DNA of 64,000 bases, from the NCBI RefSeq assembly GCF_011682045.1, contig NZ_VVIW01000003.1:434001-498000 (forward strand), written 5' to 3'. Under the pieces are notes generated by a model. It had not been told where the DNA came from, did no database searches, and saw nothing but the letters and a program-made list of their open reading frames with translations. The stretch comes from Massilia aquatica (GTDB lineage: Bacteria > Pseudomonadota > Gammaproteobacteria > Burkholderiales > Burkholderiaceae_D). Position numbers and translations under genes: made by a program. Positions 31,205-39,377 of the stretch are shown piece by piece (position 1 is the stretch's first letter; each line of letters starts with the position of its first letter).

Positions 31205-32812
31205 ATGATAAAGACGCTTGCCGGAATTGGGACGCTCAGGTCTCGCCTAACGACAGTGGTGGTTTTTTTGGTACTGCTAGCGGCCGCATTAGTCGCCTAT
31301 GTTTCTTTGCAGCTTGGAGAGCGGCAGATGCGTGCAGTAGTTGGCGATCAACAGGTTGCGTTGTTATCCAGTGCAGCGTCGTATATTGACGAGGACCTTG
31401 CGTCGAAAAAAACTCTTATGATGTCGATAGGTGAGCAATTGAGTCTGGGAGATTACAGAGCACCGTCGGCGATCCAGCAATTCCTCGAAGTTCACGCTAG
31501 TTTACGTGATGAGTTTTTCAATGTGATCGCCCTTGATGCAAACGGTAATCTTATTGCAAATCTTAATGACAGGCGTTCCATTGGTCTGTCTAATTTTAGC
31601 AAGCGAGACTATTTTATCGATACAGTGAACAACCGCGAAGGTGTGATATCTGCGCCGTTTCGGAGTGCGTTATCAAAGAAACCTGTGGTCGTGGTAACTG
31701 AGCCTGTATTCGATGTCAATGGGAAACTGCTGTACATTATAGGCGGAGCCATTGATCTGCAAAGGCCCCGTTTTTTTGGACAACTCGCGGTGCTGAAATC
31801 TGGTCAGAGTGGGTATCTGTTTATGCTCACGAAACAAGGTATTGTCATTCACCACCCTGACCAACAGAGAATTCTAATGAATGTCACACAAGAGGCGGGG
31901 GGCGCCGTTCCGTCAACGTTAGCAGCGATGAATGGTTTTGAAGGGTGGGTCGAAGGAAGGTCGAAAAAGGGGGTTAATTCACTAATTGCTTACAAGCGAC
32001 TCTTTCGGACAGATTGGATAATTGGGTCAGTTTACCCTGTTGAAGAAGCATTCGCTCCACTTATCGATATGCGTCGGAAAGCCCTATTAGCATCCGGTGG
32101 GGTGGCAATCGTTGCCGGTTTGTTGGGTTGGCTTGCTATTATGCGGTTGTTGCTTCCGTTAGGCGCATTGCGCAGGCACGTTGCGGATATATCTGGTGGA
32201 AGTATTAACATAAAAGTTTTTGATGTCATCCGTCGAGACGAATTCGGTGAATTAAGTAGGGCATTTTTTTTGCTTTCTCTACAACGACGAGAGGTGGAGG
32301 AAGAGCTGGTCAGACTTACGCGCACCGACGCATTGACTGGTCTATATAATCGACGTATGTTTGAAGAATCGATGGTAATGGCTTTAGCGCGGGCGCGTCG
32401 AAATAAGCAATATATTGCGTTAGCGTATCTCGATATCGACCATTTTAAAAGTATAAATGATTCCTATGGCCACGGAACAGGTGACCAAGTATTAATTGAA
32501 TTTGCGAGGCGAATTAAGCTTGCGGTTCGCACCACCGATACAGTAGTCAGGTTAGCGGGCGACGAGTTTGTAGTAATTTTCGAAAACCTGGCCGACGACA
32601 CTGAGATCCCAGAGTTGGCAAGGAAAATTCTTGCCAGTATCGAGCCTGCGTTCGTTCTCGGCTGCCTCAGCTTTGCTGTCACCACGAGTATCGGCATCGC
32701 CATCAATGCCAACGGCTATAGTAGTGTGGGCGCGTTGATGGAGGCGTCCGACAGTGCGCTCTATGAAGCCAAGCGAAAAGGTAGAAATGGCTTTGCACTG
32801 CATCGTTGCTAG
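31205..32812 (+). CDS. Prophage-borne membrane diguanylate cyclase (dCACHE-HAMP-GGDEF, AGDEF active site)
   Basis: 535 residues from the ATG at 31205; upstream in-frame starts exist (TTG 31061, ATG 31154) but this one places the first transmembrane helix (14-36) at the N-terminus. A periplasmic dCACHE-type sensor covers about 40-280 (SLGDYRAPSAIQQFLEVHAS; KRDYFIDT; SGYLFMLTKQGIVIHHP), then a second helix (294-318), HAMP (about 316-370) and a GGDEF domain (372-535) with LTRTDALTGLYNRR, DIDHFKSIND and AGDEF at 451-455. The inhibitory site RTTD (442-445) is intact at the standard five-residue distance. It should make cyclic di-GMP from GTP in response to an external ligand. AGDEF replaces GGDEF; AGDEF cyclases with activity are known (Vibrio cholerae VCA0965). 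AT-rich codons mark it as cargo. Confidence 0.88.
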   Translation: MIKTLAGIGTLRSRLTTVVVFLVLLAAALVAYVSLQLGERQMRAVVGDQQVALLSSAASYIDEDLASKKTLMMSIGEQLSLGDYRAPSAIQQFLEVHASLRDEFFNVIALDANGNLIANLNDRRSIGLSNFSKRDYFIDTVNNREGVISAPFRSALSKKPVVVVTEPVFDVNGKLLYIIGGAIDLQRPRFFGQLAVLKSGQSGYLFMLTKQGIVIHHPDQQRILMNVTQEAGGAVPSTLAAMNGFEGWVEGRSKKGVNSLIAYKRLFRTDWIIGSVYPVEEAFAPLIDMRRKALLASGGVAIVAGLLGWLAIMRLLLPLGALRRHVADISGGSINIKVFDVIRRDEFGELSRAFFLLSLQRREVEEELVRLTRTDALTGLYNRRMFEESMVMALARARRNKQYIALAYLDIDHFKSINDSYGHGTGDQVLIEFARRIKLAVRTTDTVVRLAGDEFVVIFENLADDTEIPELARKILASIEPAFVLGCLSFAVTTSIGIAINANGYSSVGALMEASDSALYEAKRKGRNGFALHRC

Positions 32813-32976
32813 AGACTTTCCGCTCCGCTAACTTACGCGTGTTAGTTGTAGCTGGGTTCATGGGGCCGCAAATCGTCGCATCAACGTCGCATATTGAAGT
32901 CTGGTCCCGTTGTAACACGTTGGTTAGCCTTGAAAAAATCGCCTACCAACTCCTTGCGGAAAAGTAGTCCATGATT
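32813..32976. other. Intergenic stretch between the cyclase and the integrase
   Basis: 164 bases separating two convergent genes. No terminator with a clear T run was found on either strand. Nothing else is recognised. Confidence 0.4.
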
Positions 32977-34185
32977 TCAAAGTCCTAATGTCGAAGAAAG
33001 CTTGCAGAATTCCGCCCAGTCGCGCATGAGTAACACACGCTTGTCGATCAGCGTCCCACGTCTGTAGGCGGCCTCGACCTTGTCCGGCAGCTTGTGCGCA
33101 AGCGCATGCTCACAAACCTCACGCGGATACGAGTTGCCCACGGCTTCCGCGCACCAGTCGCGAAACGTCGACCGAAAACCGTGAACAGTGATGTCGTCGC
33201 GCTTCAAGCGCCGTAGCACTGCTGTGAGGCTCATGTCGGATAACGGACGATCTTCTCGCTGACCAGGAAACAGAAAGCTCCCGGAGCGCTCCACCGCGCG
33301 GAGTAGGGTGACGGCATCAGGGGCAAGCGGTACCTGGTGCTCCACCTCGGCCTTCATCCGTGAAGCTGGAATCGTCCACAGCGCAGCTTCGAAATTAATT
33401 TCATCCCACGTTGCGCCCCGGACTTCGCCTGAGCGTGCCGCAGTCAAAATCGCGAACTCCAAGGCTCGTGCACCGACGCCTGCGCTGCCGCGCAAGGTCT
33501 GCATGAAGTCCCCGATTTCGCGCCATGGCAGGGCCGCATGGTGATCGACCTTTGCGATCTTCGCTGGTGCTGCAAGCAAGTTATCCAAATGCCCGCGCCA
33601 ACGCGCCGGATTTTCCCCTGCGCGGAAATTGCTTACGGTGGCCCAGTCAAGGATGCTTTCGATTCGGCCCCGCAGCCGTGTTGCCGTCTCCGTCTTAGAG
33701 TGCCAGATGGGGGTGAGGACTTTAACGACCAGGGCAGTGTCAATATCGGCCACGGGCAGCGCACCGATTATCGGGCCAGCGTACGTGTCAATCGTGCTTT
33801 CCCATTGCGCCGCATGCTTGGCATTCTTCCAGCCGGACCGGTGCGTCGTGATATAGGCTGTAGCACACTGACCGAATGTCATCGCCTTCGCACGTTCGAG
33901 GTCATCAGCGAGCTTGCCAGCGACGCGGGCGGCGAGTGGATCTTGACCAGCAAGCAGGACGATGCGGCAATCCCTTGCTTTGGCACGAGCCTCGGCTAAA
34001 GTGACGGTATGAGTCGCCCCCAAGCCCATCTCCCGCCGCTTCCCGCCGAACGTGAAACGAAATATCCAGCTCTTTGTTAGCGATGCCGATATCTGCAAGT
34101 ACAGACCGGCACCATCGCTATAATAGCCAGGCACTTTCATTTTACTCACGCCCAAGGGGGTAAGCTTTTCCACCGTTCTCGCCAT
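32977..34185 (-). CDS. int: Prophage tyrosine integrase, P4 type
   Basis: 402 residues. An N-terminal DUF4102 arm-binding domain (about 1-90, SDGAGLYLQISASLTKSWIF) is followed by a core-binding domain and a catalytic domain with Arg251 (TAARSGEVRG), His335-x-x-Arg338 (HGFRSTFRDW), His364 and the nucleophile Tyr374. It inserts and removes the phage DNA. Its 5-prime end faces the right prophage boundary, so the attachment site is expected just to the right of 34185. Two TACCCACC repeats lie right upstream. Confidence 0.93.
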   Translation of the reverse strand: MARTVEKLTPLGVSKMKVPGYYSDGAGLYLQISASLTKSWIFRFTFGGKRREMGLGATHTVTLAEARAKARDCRIVLLAGQDPLAARVAGKLADDLERAKAMTFGQCATAYITTHRSGWKNAKHAAQWESTIDTYAGPIIGALPVADIDTALVVKVLTPIWHSKTETATRLRGRIESILDWATVSNFRAGENPARWRGHLDNLLAAPAKIAKVDHHAALPWREIGDFMQTLRGSAGVGARALEFAILTAARSGEVRGATWDEINFEAALWTIPASRMKAEVEHQVPLAPDAVTLLRAVERSGSFLFPGQREDRPLSDMSLTAVLRRLKRDDITVHGFRSTFRDWCAEAVGNSYPREVCEHALAHKLPDKVEAAYRRGTLIDKRVLLMRDWAEFCKLSSTLGL

Positions 34186-34189
34186 TTTC

Positions 34190-34299
34190 TACCCACCATT
34201 GTACCCACCGTCGATACGTGGATTGTACCGCATGCATGTGAACAATGACGAACAAATTTATGCCCTACGCCCCGAGAGTTCATAGGAGAACGAACAAAT
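34190..34299. repeat. Paired direct repeats upstream of int (candidate att arm sites)
   Basis: TACCCACC occurs twice 12 bases apart (34190, 34202), and ACGAACAAAT twice 42 bases apart (34248, 34290). Tyrosine integrases of this class bind repeated arm sites beside their core site. The core crossover cannot be identified without the left prophage end. Confidence 0.5.
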
Positions 34300-34354
34300 A
34301 AGAACAATTTTGAATAAAAAATAGGCGGACCGTCTCTCCGCCAGAAAACAAAAG

Positions 34355-34379
34355 AAAGCCACCCTAGGGTGGCTTTTTT
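34355..34379. terminator. Bidirectional terminator-like palindrome
   Basis: A 22-bp perfect palindrome, AAAGCCACCC followed by TAGGGTGGCTTT (34355-34376), flanked by T run on the plus strand and A-rich sequence on the other side, as in terminators that work both ways. It may shield the host genes from prophage transcription. Confidence 0.7.
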
Positions 34380-34401
34380 GTTTCCTGGCGGATAGAAGAA
34401 G

Positions 34402-34493
34402 AGCCCCTTCGGGCTCTTCGGCGGGGATTCGAAGGGCTGGGCGTACTCGCCCAGCCCTCTCCGAATCGTCCATCTGTCACCGCTGCGCGGTGG
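34402..34493. repeat. Cluster of strong GC hairpins
   Basis: Three perfect or near-perfect stems in a row: 34402-34423 approximately (nine-base arms around CTTC), GGGCTGGGCG/CGCCCAGCCC (34434-34443 and 34448-34457) with outer GATTCG/CGAATC extension, and CACCGC/GCGGTG (34479-34493). The density of structure suggests a REP-like element or structured RNA upstream of the NADAR gene. Confidence 0.5.
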
Positions 34494-34594
34494 CGCGCCG
34501 GAGGCGCCGGGCGCTGTGCGCGGCGAGTACTCCCCGACTCGTTCACCCTGTCCGTTCCCAGTTATCGGCACAAAAGGAAAGCGAAAGAAAACCC

Positions 34595-35293
34595 ATGGCA
34601 ACCAGACCAATCTTCACTCCCTCACTATCCGGCAACCTGCTGGTCCAAACCCACCACATTGATTTCCAATGGTTCCCCGGCATATCAAAAAGCCAAGCCC
34701 AGAAGTCAATTACCTCATTACACGCCGCAGCCGGTTCACAACTCGGCGTCGACAAGGTCCTGGAAGTCTCCAGCAAATCCGCAAATGACCTCGGCGTCCA
34801 GCTCAGCGCATTCAACCTCATGATGACCAAGCACGGCCGAGAATTCAGCCTCGAGTGCGCGTTCCAGTCCAGCAAAGTATTCGAACAAGGCGGCCCGTTC
34901 ATCGACTTGCTGGATGCAACGTCAATCGACGCCAAACGTGATCCCCGGCTCGACCAGCACGGACGTCTCACCAAATTCAGTTTTTTCGGTGAGGACTGGG
35001 AGCTGGAACCACGCACCGCTTTCTACGACTGGTTATATGTGAACGCGCTGCACAAGCACCCTGAACTGGCAAAAGAAGTACTAACGTATGCCGCTTTTTC
35101 CGACATCGCATTCAATCCCAAGCGCTCGGTCAACTGTCAGGCGTACGCTGCTGCGCTGTACGTATCGCTCCATGAGCGCGGCCTGCTCAATGACGACATG
35201 CTGATGAATCAATCGCAGTACCTCAATGCGATCAATACCGGTGAAGTCAGCAACGCGCACGAAAATACAGGTGGTCAAGCACGCCTGGTATAA
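34595..35293 (+). CDS. Orphan DarT1-associated NADAR-family antitoxin homologue
   Basis: 232 residues from the ATG at 34595. The start (PIFTPSLSGNLLVQTHHIDF then QWFPGISKSQAQKSI) and the core (SAFNLMMTKHGREFSLECAF, QSSKVFEQGGP, LEPRTAFYDWLYVNALHKHP, NPKRSVNCQAYAAALYVSLH) match what I know of the NADAR antitoxin of DarT1-NADAR systems. Such proteins strip ADP-ribose from guanosine in DNA and protect against the DarT1 toxin. The toxin gene normally follows at once, but here only ~60 bases separate it from a convergent zeta-toxin-like gene and no DarT fold is visible. It may be a scavenged antitoxin or an anti-phage safeguard. Confidence 0.72.
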   Translation: MATRPIFTPSLSGNLLVQTHHIDFQWFPGISKSQAQKSITSLHAAAGSQLGVDKVLEVSSKSANDLGVQLSAFNLMMTKHGREFSLECAFQSSKVFEQGGPFIDLLDATSIDAKRDPRLDQHGRLTKFSFFGEDWELEPRTAFYDWLYVNALHKHPELAKEVLTYAAFSDIAFNPKRSVNCQAYAAALYVSLHERGLLNDDMLMNQSQYLNAINTGEVSNAHENTGGQARLV

Positions 35294-35353
35294 ACCTTTT
35301 ACTTGCGCCGATGGCCGCCAAGTGCCCAGCCGGTGGCGCCGTCTTCAACGCCG

Positions 35354-36241
35354 CTACCGCTTGTACACCTGTACCGCATCCACACTCCTGGCCCGTTCAA
35401 CTGCTTCAACACTGGCCGGCAGTCCCGCATAAGCTGCGTCGTGCACTGCCTGCGGAACAAACCGCCCCATTCCCTCTTGCGATTTCTGGATTTCATACCG
35501 CATCAGCAGTTGCAGGGTGCTCCATTCGCTGTTGACTGCCATGACTCTGAGCGTAACGTGATAGCCGGCCTGGCGCAGCCTTGTGGTCAGCGCTACCAGC
35601 GATTCCGCGTTTTTTGAGGTTTGGTCGATAATCAGGTTACGCCGGCCGTCCATCGCGTCGATGGCCAGGCGCTTGGCCCATTTCGAGGCATCGCGATGTG
35701 TCAAACTGGCCGCTTCGCGGTCGTTCTCGCGCATGAGTTCAAAGTACTGCGGGTGACTCAAGCGCAGCTCGTTGGGGTCGACAAGGACATAGCCGCCTTG
35801 CGTGGCCAATTCCCGTTTTGCATCGGCGGTCAGGTTCCCTTTCCCTGATCCGGGCTGGCCGCCGGTGATGATCGCCCTGGGTTGTTGCTGCGGCTCGACG
35901 CTCGAAAGATGATCTCTTGCAATGAGCGCATAGAGCCGGTCGTGTTCCGCCTGGTCGAGCTCATAAGGCGGTGCGGTGGCGGCGCTCGCCGTCGCCTTGC
36001 ATGCACGCAGAACCGGCCCGTAAGTAGCGTTGATGTCGGCGATGGCGGCCTGGTGCTCGAGGTCCAGGGCCCTTGCCAGCGCCAGCAGGGAACGCTTTTC
36101 GTTTTCCCATTGCGCGATCTGCCGCAGGTCCGGGATCGCCTTCTGCTCCTCTTTGTACGCAAGCTGTGAGTAATAGCTGATCAAGAGGTGTAGCCTGCCC
36201 TCGGCAATGTCGTATTTCACCCGTTTTTCGCTCTGCTCCAT
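35354..36241 (-). CDS. Zeta-toxin-family kinase with N-terminal extension
   Basis: 295 residues. The C-terminal ~170 are a zeta-toxin P-loop kinase: Walker A GGQPGSGKG (127-135), VLVDPNELRLSHP (152-164), THRDASKWAKRL (181-192) and LIIDQTS (203-209). Zeta toxins phosphorylate UDP-N-acetylglucosamine and poison cell-wall synthesis. The first ~115 residues are a charged helical extension (YYSQLAYKEEQKAIPDLRQI) with no separate epsilon antitoxin gene nearby. Single-chain zeta proteins with an N-terminal inhibitory domain (EzeT of E. coli) are known, so this could be self-neutralised. It is convergent with the NADAR gene. Confidence 0.75.
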   Translation of the reverse strand: MEQSEKRVKYDIAEGRLHLLISYYSQLAYKEEQKAIPDLRQIAQWENEKRSLLALARALDLEHQAAIADINATYGPVLRACKATASAATAPPYELDQAEHDRLYALIARDHLSSVEPQQQPRAIITGGQPGSGKGNLTADAKRELATQGGYVLVDPNELRLSHPQYFELMRENDREAASLTHRDASKWAKRLAIDAMDGRRNLIIDQTSKNAESLVALTTRLRQAGYHVTLRVMAVNSEWSTLQLLMRYEIQKSQEGMGRFVPQAVHDAAYAGLPASVEAVERARSVDAVQVYKR

Positions 36242-36387
36242 GATCGTTCCTTGTAGTATGGGCGCCGCTGAAGATATGCCAGTTTCTAATTTTACAATAA
36301 TTCAGGCTTGCATTATTCTTGCCATGATCGGCGCCGCAGGAAGCCGGCGTCATGTCGCACACGGACACTGCCTTTAAGAGAGACTCA

Positions 36388-37392
36388 ATGAAACTCGACG
36401 CACATTCTTACGAGCAATGCTTCAAAGGGTTCTTCCTGATCGACTGTGTGGTCAGGAAAAAAGATATCTTGTATTTTGTGGTCGAACAAATTTACAACGA
36501 GGAAACGGACGACCCGCCGAAGCGCAAGTTGCGAACGAGGGTTATCTCCTGCATTGATCGTCCGGAGATACAACCGTGGGGCCGGTCCGACCTGGGTGGA
36601 ATGGACCGTCTGAAAGCGGGCGTGTCGCTTCACCCCAAAGAACAATTCGTTGGGGTCTCCCTGAATGACCATGTGTATGTGGTTGGTGCTGGGGAGCGGG
36701 GATTGGAAGACGATATAAAAGGCTCCGACTCGCGGCAACTCCGGGAAGCGAATGCGGCGCCGGAAGCATATCTGACGCGCGGTGGCATCCATAAATTGCG
36801 TACCATTGCGGGCGAAGTGTACGGCTGCGGCTCAGGCCGTACCGTCATCACCCGCAAGGGTGCCAATGAGTGGTTCTATCACACGCAATTACCCAAGGAT
36901 AAACACTTTCTCGATCCGACGGGCTTCCACGATATTGATGGATTTTCGGGCACCGATATCTATGCCGCTGGCGGGCATGGCGATCTCTGGCATTACGATG
37001 GACAAGAATGGAAGCATCTGCCTTTTCCAAGCAAAATGTCACTGGAAAGTATCTGCTGCGCGGGCGACGGCCAGGTGTATATCGGTGCTGACGGGGGAAC
37101 CGTCTACCGCGGCCGGGCCGAGCGCTGGGAGCGCATTCATCGCGGAGACCTCACCTTATCCTACCGCGATATGGTCTGGCATGATGGCAAAGTGTGGGCC
37201 ACCAACGACTACGGTGTATGGGTGATAGAAAATGGCAAGCTCAAAGGCGCAAAAGTGCCTGACAGCGTGCGCATTTGCTCTGGTCATTTATCGGTCGGTG
37301 ACGGCGTGATGCTGTTGGCGGGAGTGTATGGCGCAGCGCTGCACGATGGGAAGGACTGGCAGATCATCATTGATTACAACGATCTGCAATAA
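36388..37392 (+). CDS. Hypothetical protein with repeated beta-propeller-like blades
   Basis: 334 residues from the ATG at 36388 (AGAGAG upstream; an ATG at 36352 has none). Repeated short motifs such as VYGCGSGRTVITR, DIYAAGGHGDLWHYDGQEW, QVYIGADGGTVYR and KVWATNDYGVWVIENGK suggest 5-7 blades of a beta-propeller, a ligand-binding scaffold. No signal peptide, so it should be cytoplasmic. It lies downstream of the NADAR/zeta pair and may belong to the same accessory block, but no role is assigned. Confidence 0.6.
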   Translation: MKLDAHSYEQCFKGFFLIDCVVRKKDILYFVVEQIYNEETDDPPKRKLRTRVISCIDRPEIQPWGRSDLGGMDRLKAGVSLHPKEQFVGVSLNDHVYVVGAGERGLEDDIKGSDSRQLREANAAPEAYLTRGGIHKLRTIAGEVYGCGSGRTVITRKGANEWFYHTQLPKDKHFLDPTGFHDIDGFSGTDIYAAGGHGDLWHYDGQEWKHLPFPSKMSLESICCAGDGQVYIGADGGTVYRGRAERWERIHRGDLTLSYRDMVWHDGKVWATNDYGVWVIENGKLKGAKVPDSVRICSGHLSVGDGVMLLAGVYGAALHDGKDWQIIIDYNDLQ

Positions 37393-37482
37393 GGCCTGCC
37401 AATTGGTCACCGGTCGAGCGCCGCAATGCTGCAGGACCGGGCCGATGACCGATTCGATTGACGCAAACCCGCGCCGCCGGAA

Positions 37483-38124
37483 TCAGGAGCGCTTCAACTG
37501 CCCGATCACGCTGGCCACCTTGGTGGTAATCATATCCACCGCCGGCCCATTCGCGCCATGCGGAATAATCACATCGGCATAGCGCTTGGTCGGCTCGATG
37601 AATTGCTTGTGCATCGGGCGCACCGTGTCCAGATACTGGCCGACGACGCTTTCCACCGAGCGAGCGCGTTCGGTAATATCGCGCTGCATGCGGCGGATAA
37701 AGCGGATGTCGGAAGCGGTGTCGACGAAGATCTTCAGCGACATCATGTCGCGCAAATCCGCGTCATACAAGGCAAACAGGCCTTCGATCACAATGACCGG
37801 GGCTGGCTTGACCGGAATGGTCCTGTCGGAGCGGTTGTCGATCGTGAAGTCGTACTCCGGCATGGCAATCGCTTCGCCATTGCACAAGGCCTGGACATGC
37901 TGTACCAGCAATGGCCAGTCGAAGGCCTGCGGATGGTCGTAATTCTGCTGGCGCCGGATTTCAGGGGTAAGGTGGGTTTGGTCGCAGTAGTAATCGTCCT
38001 GCATCACGACCGACACCATATCGGCGCCGAAGGAAGCCAGCACTTGCTGGGACACGGTTGACTTGCCACTGCCGCTTCCGCCAGCAACACCAATCACAAA
38101 GGGAGGGGAGGAAATCTTATTCAT
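37483..38124 (-). CDS. udk: Uridine kinase
   Basis: 213 residues. Walker A GGSGSGKS (15-22), QDDYYCDQTHLTPEIRRQQN (about 42-61) with the nucleoside-binding Asp, NYDHPQAFDW, and VIEGLFALYD are the standard Udk motifs. The enzyme phosphorylates uridine and cytidine in pyrimidine salvage. A typical single-copy chromosomal gene, marking the window as host DNA from here on. Confidence 0.93.
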   Translation of the reverse strand: MNKISSPPFVIGVAGGSGSGKSTVSQQVLASFGADMVSVVMQDDYYCDQTHLTPEIRRQQNYDHPQAFDWPLLVQHVQALCNGEAIAMPEYDFTIDNRSDRTIPVKPAPVIVIEGLFALYDADLRDMMSLKIFVDTASDIRFIRRMQRDITERARSVESVVGQYLDTVRPMHKQFIEPTKRYADVIIPHGANGPAVDMITTKVASVIGQLKRS

Positions 38125-38197
38125 GCCGAATGATACCGGAAGCGCGGCCGCGCGGACAGGGAGCCGCTCGGGCGGGCCGCGCTTGCGTGGGCAGAAT

Positions 38198-38632
38198 CTA
38201 CTTCGGTGGGGCTGGCGCGGCGGGTGGTGCCGCGAGCTGGGGCATGGGAATGGTGATGATGATCGGCGCAGGCTGCGCCAGCGGCGGTGATGGCGGCTTC
38301 TCCGTCATTTTCAACACGGTGAACAGGGCGCCAATGCTGGCGAGGTTGACCGCGATCACCCACTTGACGATGTCCGTCATGCCTTTGTGCATTTCGGCGC
38401 GCATTTTTTCCAACTCTGCGCGCACCTCCTCGCGATGCCTGGCCATCTCGCCGCGCAGTTCCACGAACTCGGCGCGCAGATCGGCGAAGTTGGCGCGCAG
38501 CTCCGCGAAGGCAGTGCGCAGCTCGGCGAAGCCGGTCTTGATGCTCGTGTCGAAGTTCGCCAGGCGCGCGTCGACCTTCGCTTCGCTGGCAACCAGCTTG
38601 GCGTCGATTTCCGGGCGGGTGAGGTCAGTCAT
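38198..38632 (-). CDS. Coiled-coil membrane protein, DUF1640-like architecture
   Basis: 144 residues. Residues ~10-80 are a long coiled coil with near-perfect repeats of the ELRTAFAELRANFADLRAEF type (Leu/Arg/Phe every 7 and 11 positions). A transmembrane helix lies at about 88-107 (IVKWVIAVNLASIGALFTVL), and a Pro-rich tail ends the protein (AQPAPIIITIPMPQLAAPP). This layout resembles the small DUF1640/CCDC90-type proteins. Function unknown. Confidence 0.7.
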   Translation of the reverse strand: MTDLTRPEIDAKLVASEAKVDARLANFDTSIKTGFAELRTAFAELRANFADLRAEFVELRGEMARHREEVRAELEKMRAEMHKGMTDIVKWVIAVNLASIGALFTVLKMTEKPPSPPLAQPAPIIITIPMPQLAAPPAAPAPPK

Positions 38633-38828
38633 GCGCTAATCATCAGGATAGCCGGCGTCATTGTCAACCGCGTTCATCAAGCTTTGGCGCCGATCCGAAT
38701 CCGTTCATTTTTCCACCGAATGGTTTTAAAAATATTCCCATCGGTGTTAAAGAAGTCACAAATTAAGCACTGTGAATTAACTTTCTGATAAGATACCTGC
38801 TCCTATCATGTTATCAAAAAGGTCTCTC

Positions 38829-39368
38829 ATGTTCATGAAATTGGCGAGTTGCGCCGCCCTCACACTATGCGCCCTGACCGCGAATGCGGCCGATCAGACG
38901 TATGAATGGTCCTTCCAGGGCTTTACTGAAAAATACAGCGATGTTTTTGATCCTGACGCCAAGATCTCGGGACAGTTCGTCGTCAACGATCTGAATCAGG
39001 ACGGGAATTTCGATCTGACCGAACTGAAATCCTTCACCTACGACACACTTGCCCATGTGCCGTGTGCGAATGTAGGGAATATCACCTGCGCTGTGTCGAC
39101 GTTTTCGTATAACCCCGCCGGTGCTTTGTCGTTTAACTACGATCTCAGGGAAACTGGCAACTCTTCCGGGACGCATTTCTTTATCAACACGGGCGCGAAC
39201 TGGGGCAATGCGTCCTGGACGGCAACAGATGGACGAGACTTTGGACACTATTGGTCGCCCGAGACCGTCATGACGGTGACCGCAGTGCCTGAACCGCACA
39301 GCTACCTCATGCTCGGCGCGGGCCTGTTGGCGCTGGCCGGGTTCACCCGGCGCCGCAACCGCAAGTAA
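38829..39368 (+). CDS. PEP-CTERM sorting domain protein
   Basis: 179 residues from the ATG at 38829 (AAGG upstream); an ATG at 38808 is possible. A signal peptide (LASCAALTLCALTANA) precedes the mature protein, and the C-terminus has the full sorting signal: VPEPHSYLMLGAGLLALAGF followed by TRRRNRK. Such proteins are handed to the exosortase EpsH/XrtA system and are exported to the surface or extracellular matrix. The exosortase gene is not in this window. The middle (GQFVVNDLNQDGNFDLTELK) contains an Asp-rich loop. No enzyme domain is seen. Confidence 0.88.
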   Translation: MFMKLASCAALTLCALTANAADQTYEWSFQGFTEKYSDVFDPDAKISGQFVVNDLNQDGNFDLTELKSFTYDTLAHVPCANVGNITCAVSTFSYNPAGALSFNYDLRETGNSSGTHFFINTGANWGNASWTATDGRDFGHYWSPETVMTVTAVPEPHSYLMLGAGLLALAGFTRRRNRK

Positions 39369-39377
39369 GCTTCACCG

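Larger units (their letters stand above)
34186..34594. other. Prophage right boundary region: integrase arm-like repeats and hairpin cluster
   Basis: 409 bases without a gene. The part next to the integrase has two TACCCACC direct repeats (34190-34197, 34202-34209) and two ACGAACAAAT direct repeats (34248-34257, 34290-34299), both good candidates for arm-type binding sites in attR. Bases 34324-34493 hold a series of GC hairpins, including a terminator (34355-34379). No tRNA or tmRNA could be folded here, so the integration target is unclear. The last ~35 bases contain AAAGGAAAG, possible ribosome sites for the next gene. Confidence 0.55.

Noticed and set aside
34402-34555. Possible tRNA or tmRNA at the prophage border
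   Set aside because: A TTCGAA-like loop is present, but no acceptor, D and anticodon arms can be paired; only independent hairpins fit.
36352-36387. Upstream ATG as start of the propeller-like protein
   Set aside because: No ribosome site there, while the ATG at 36388 has AGAGAG at suitable distance.
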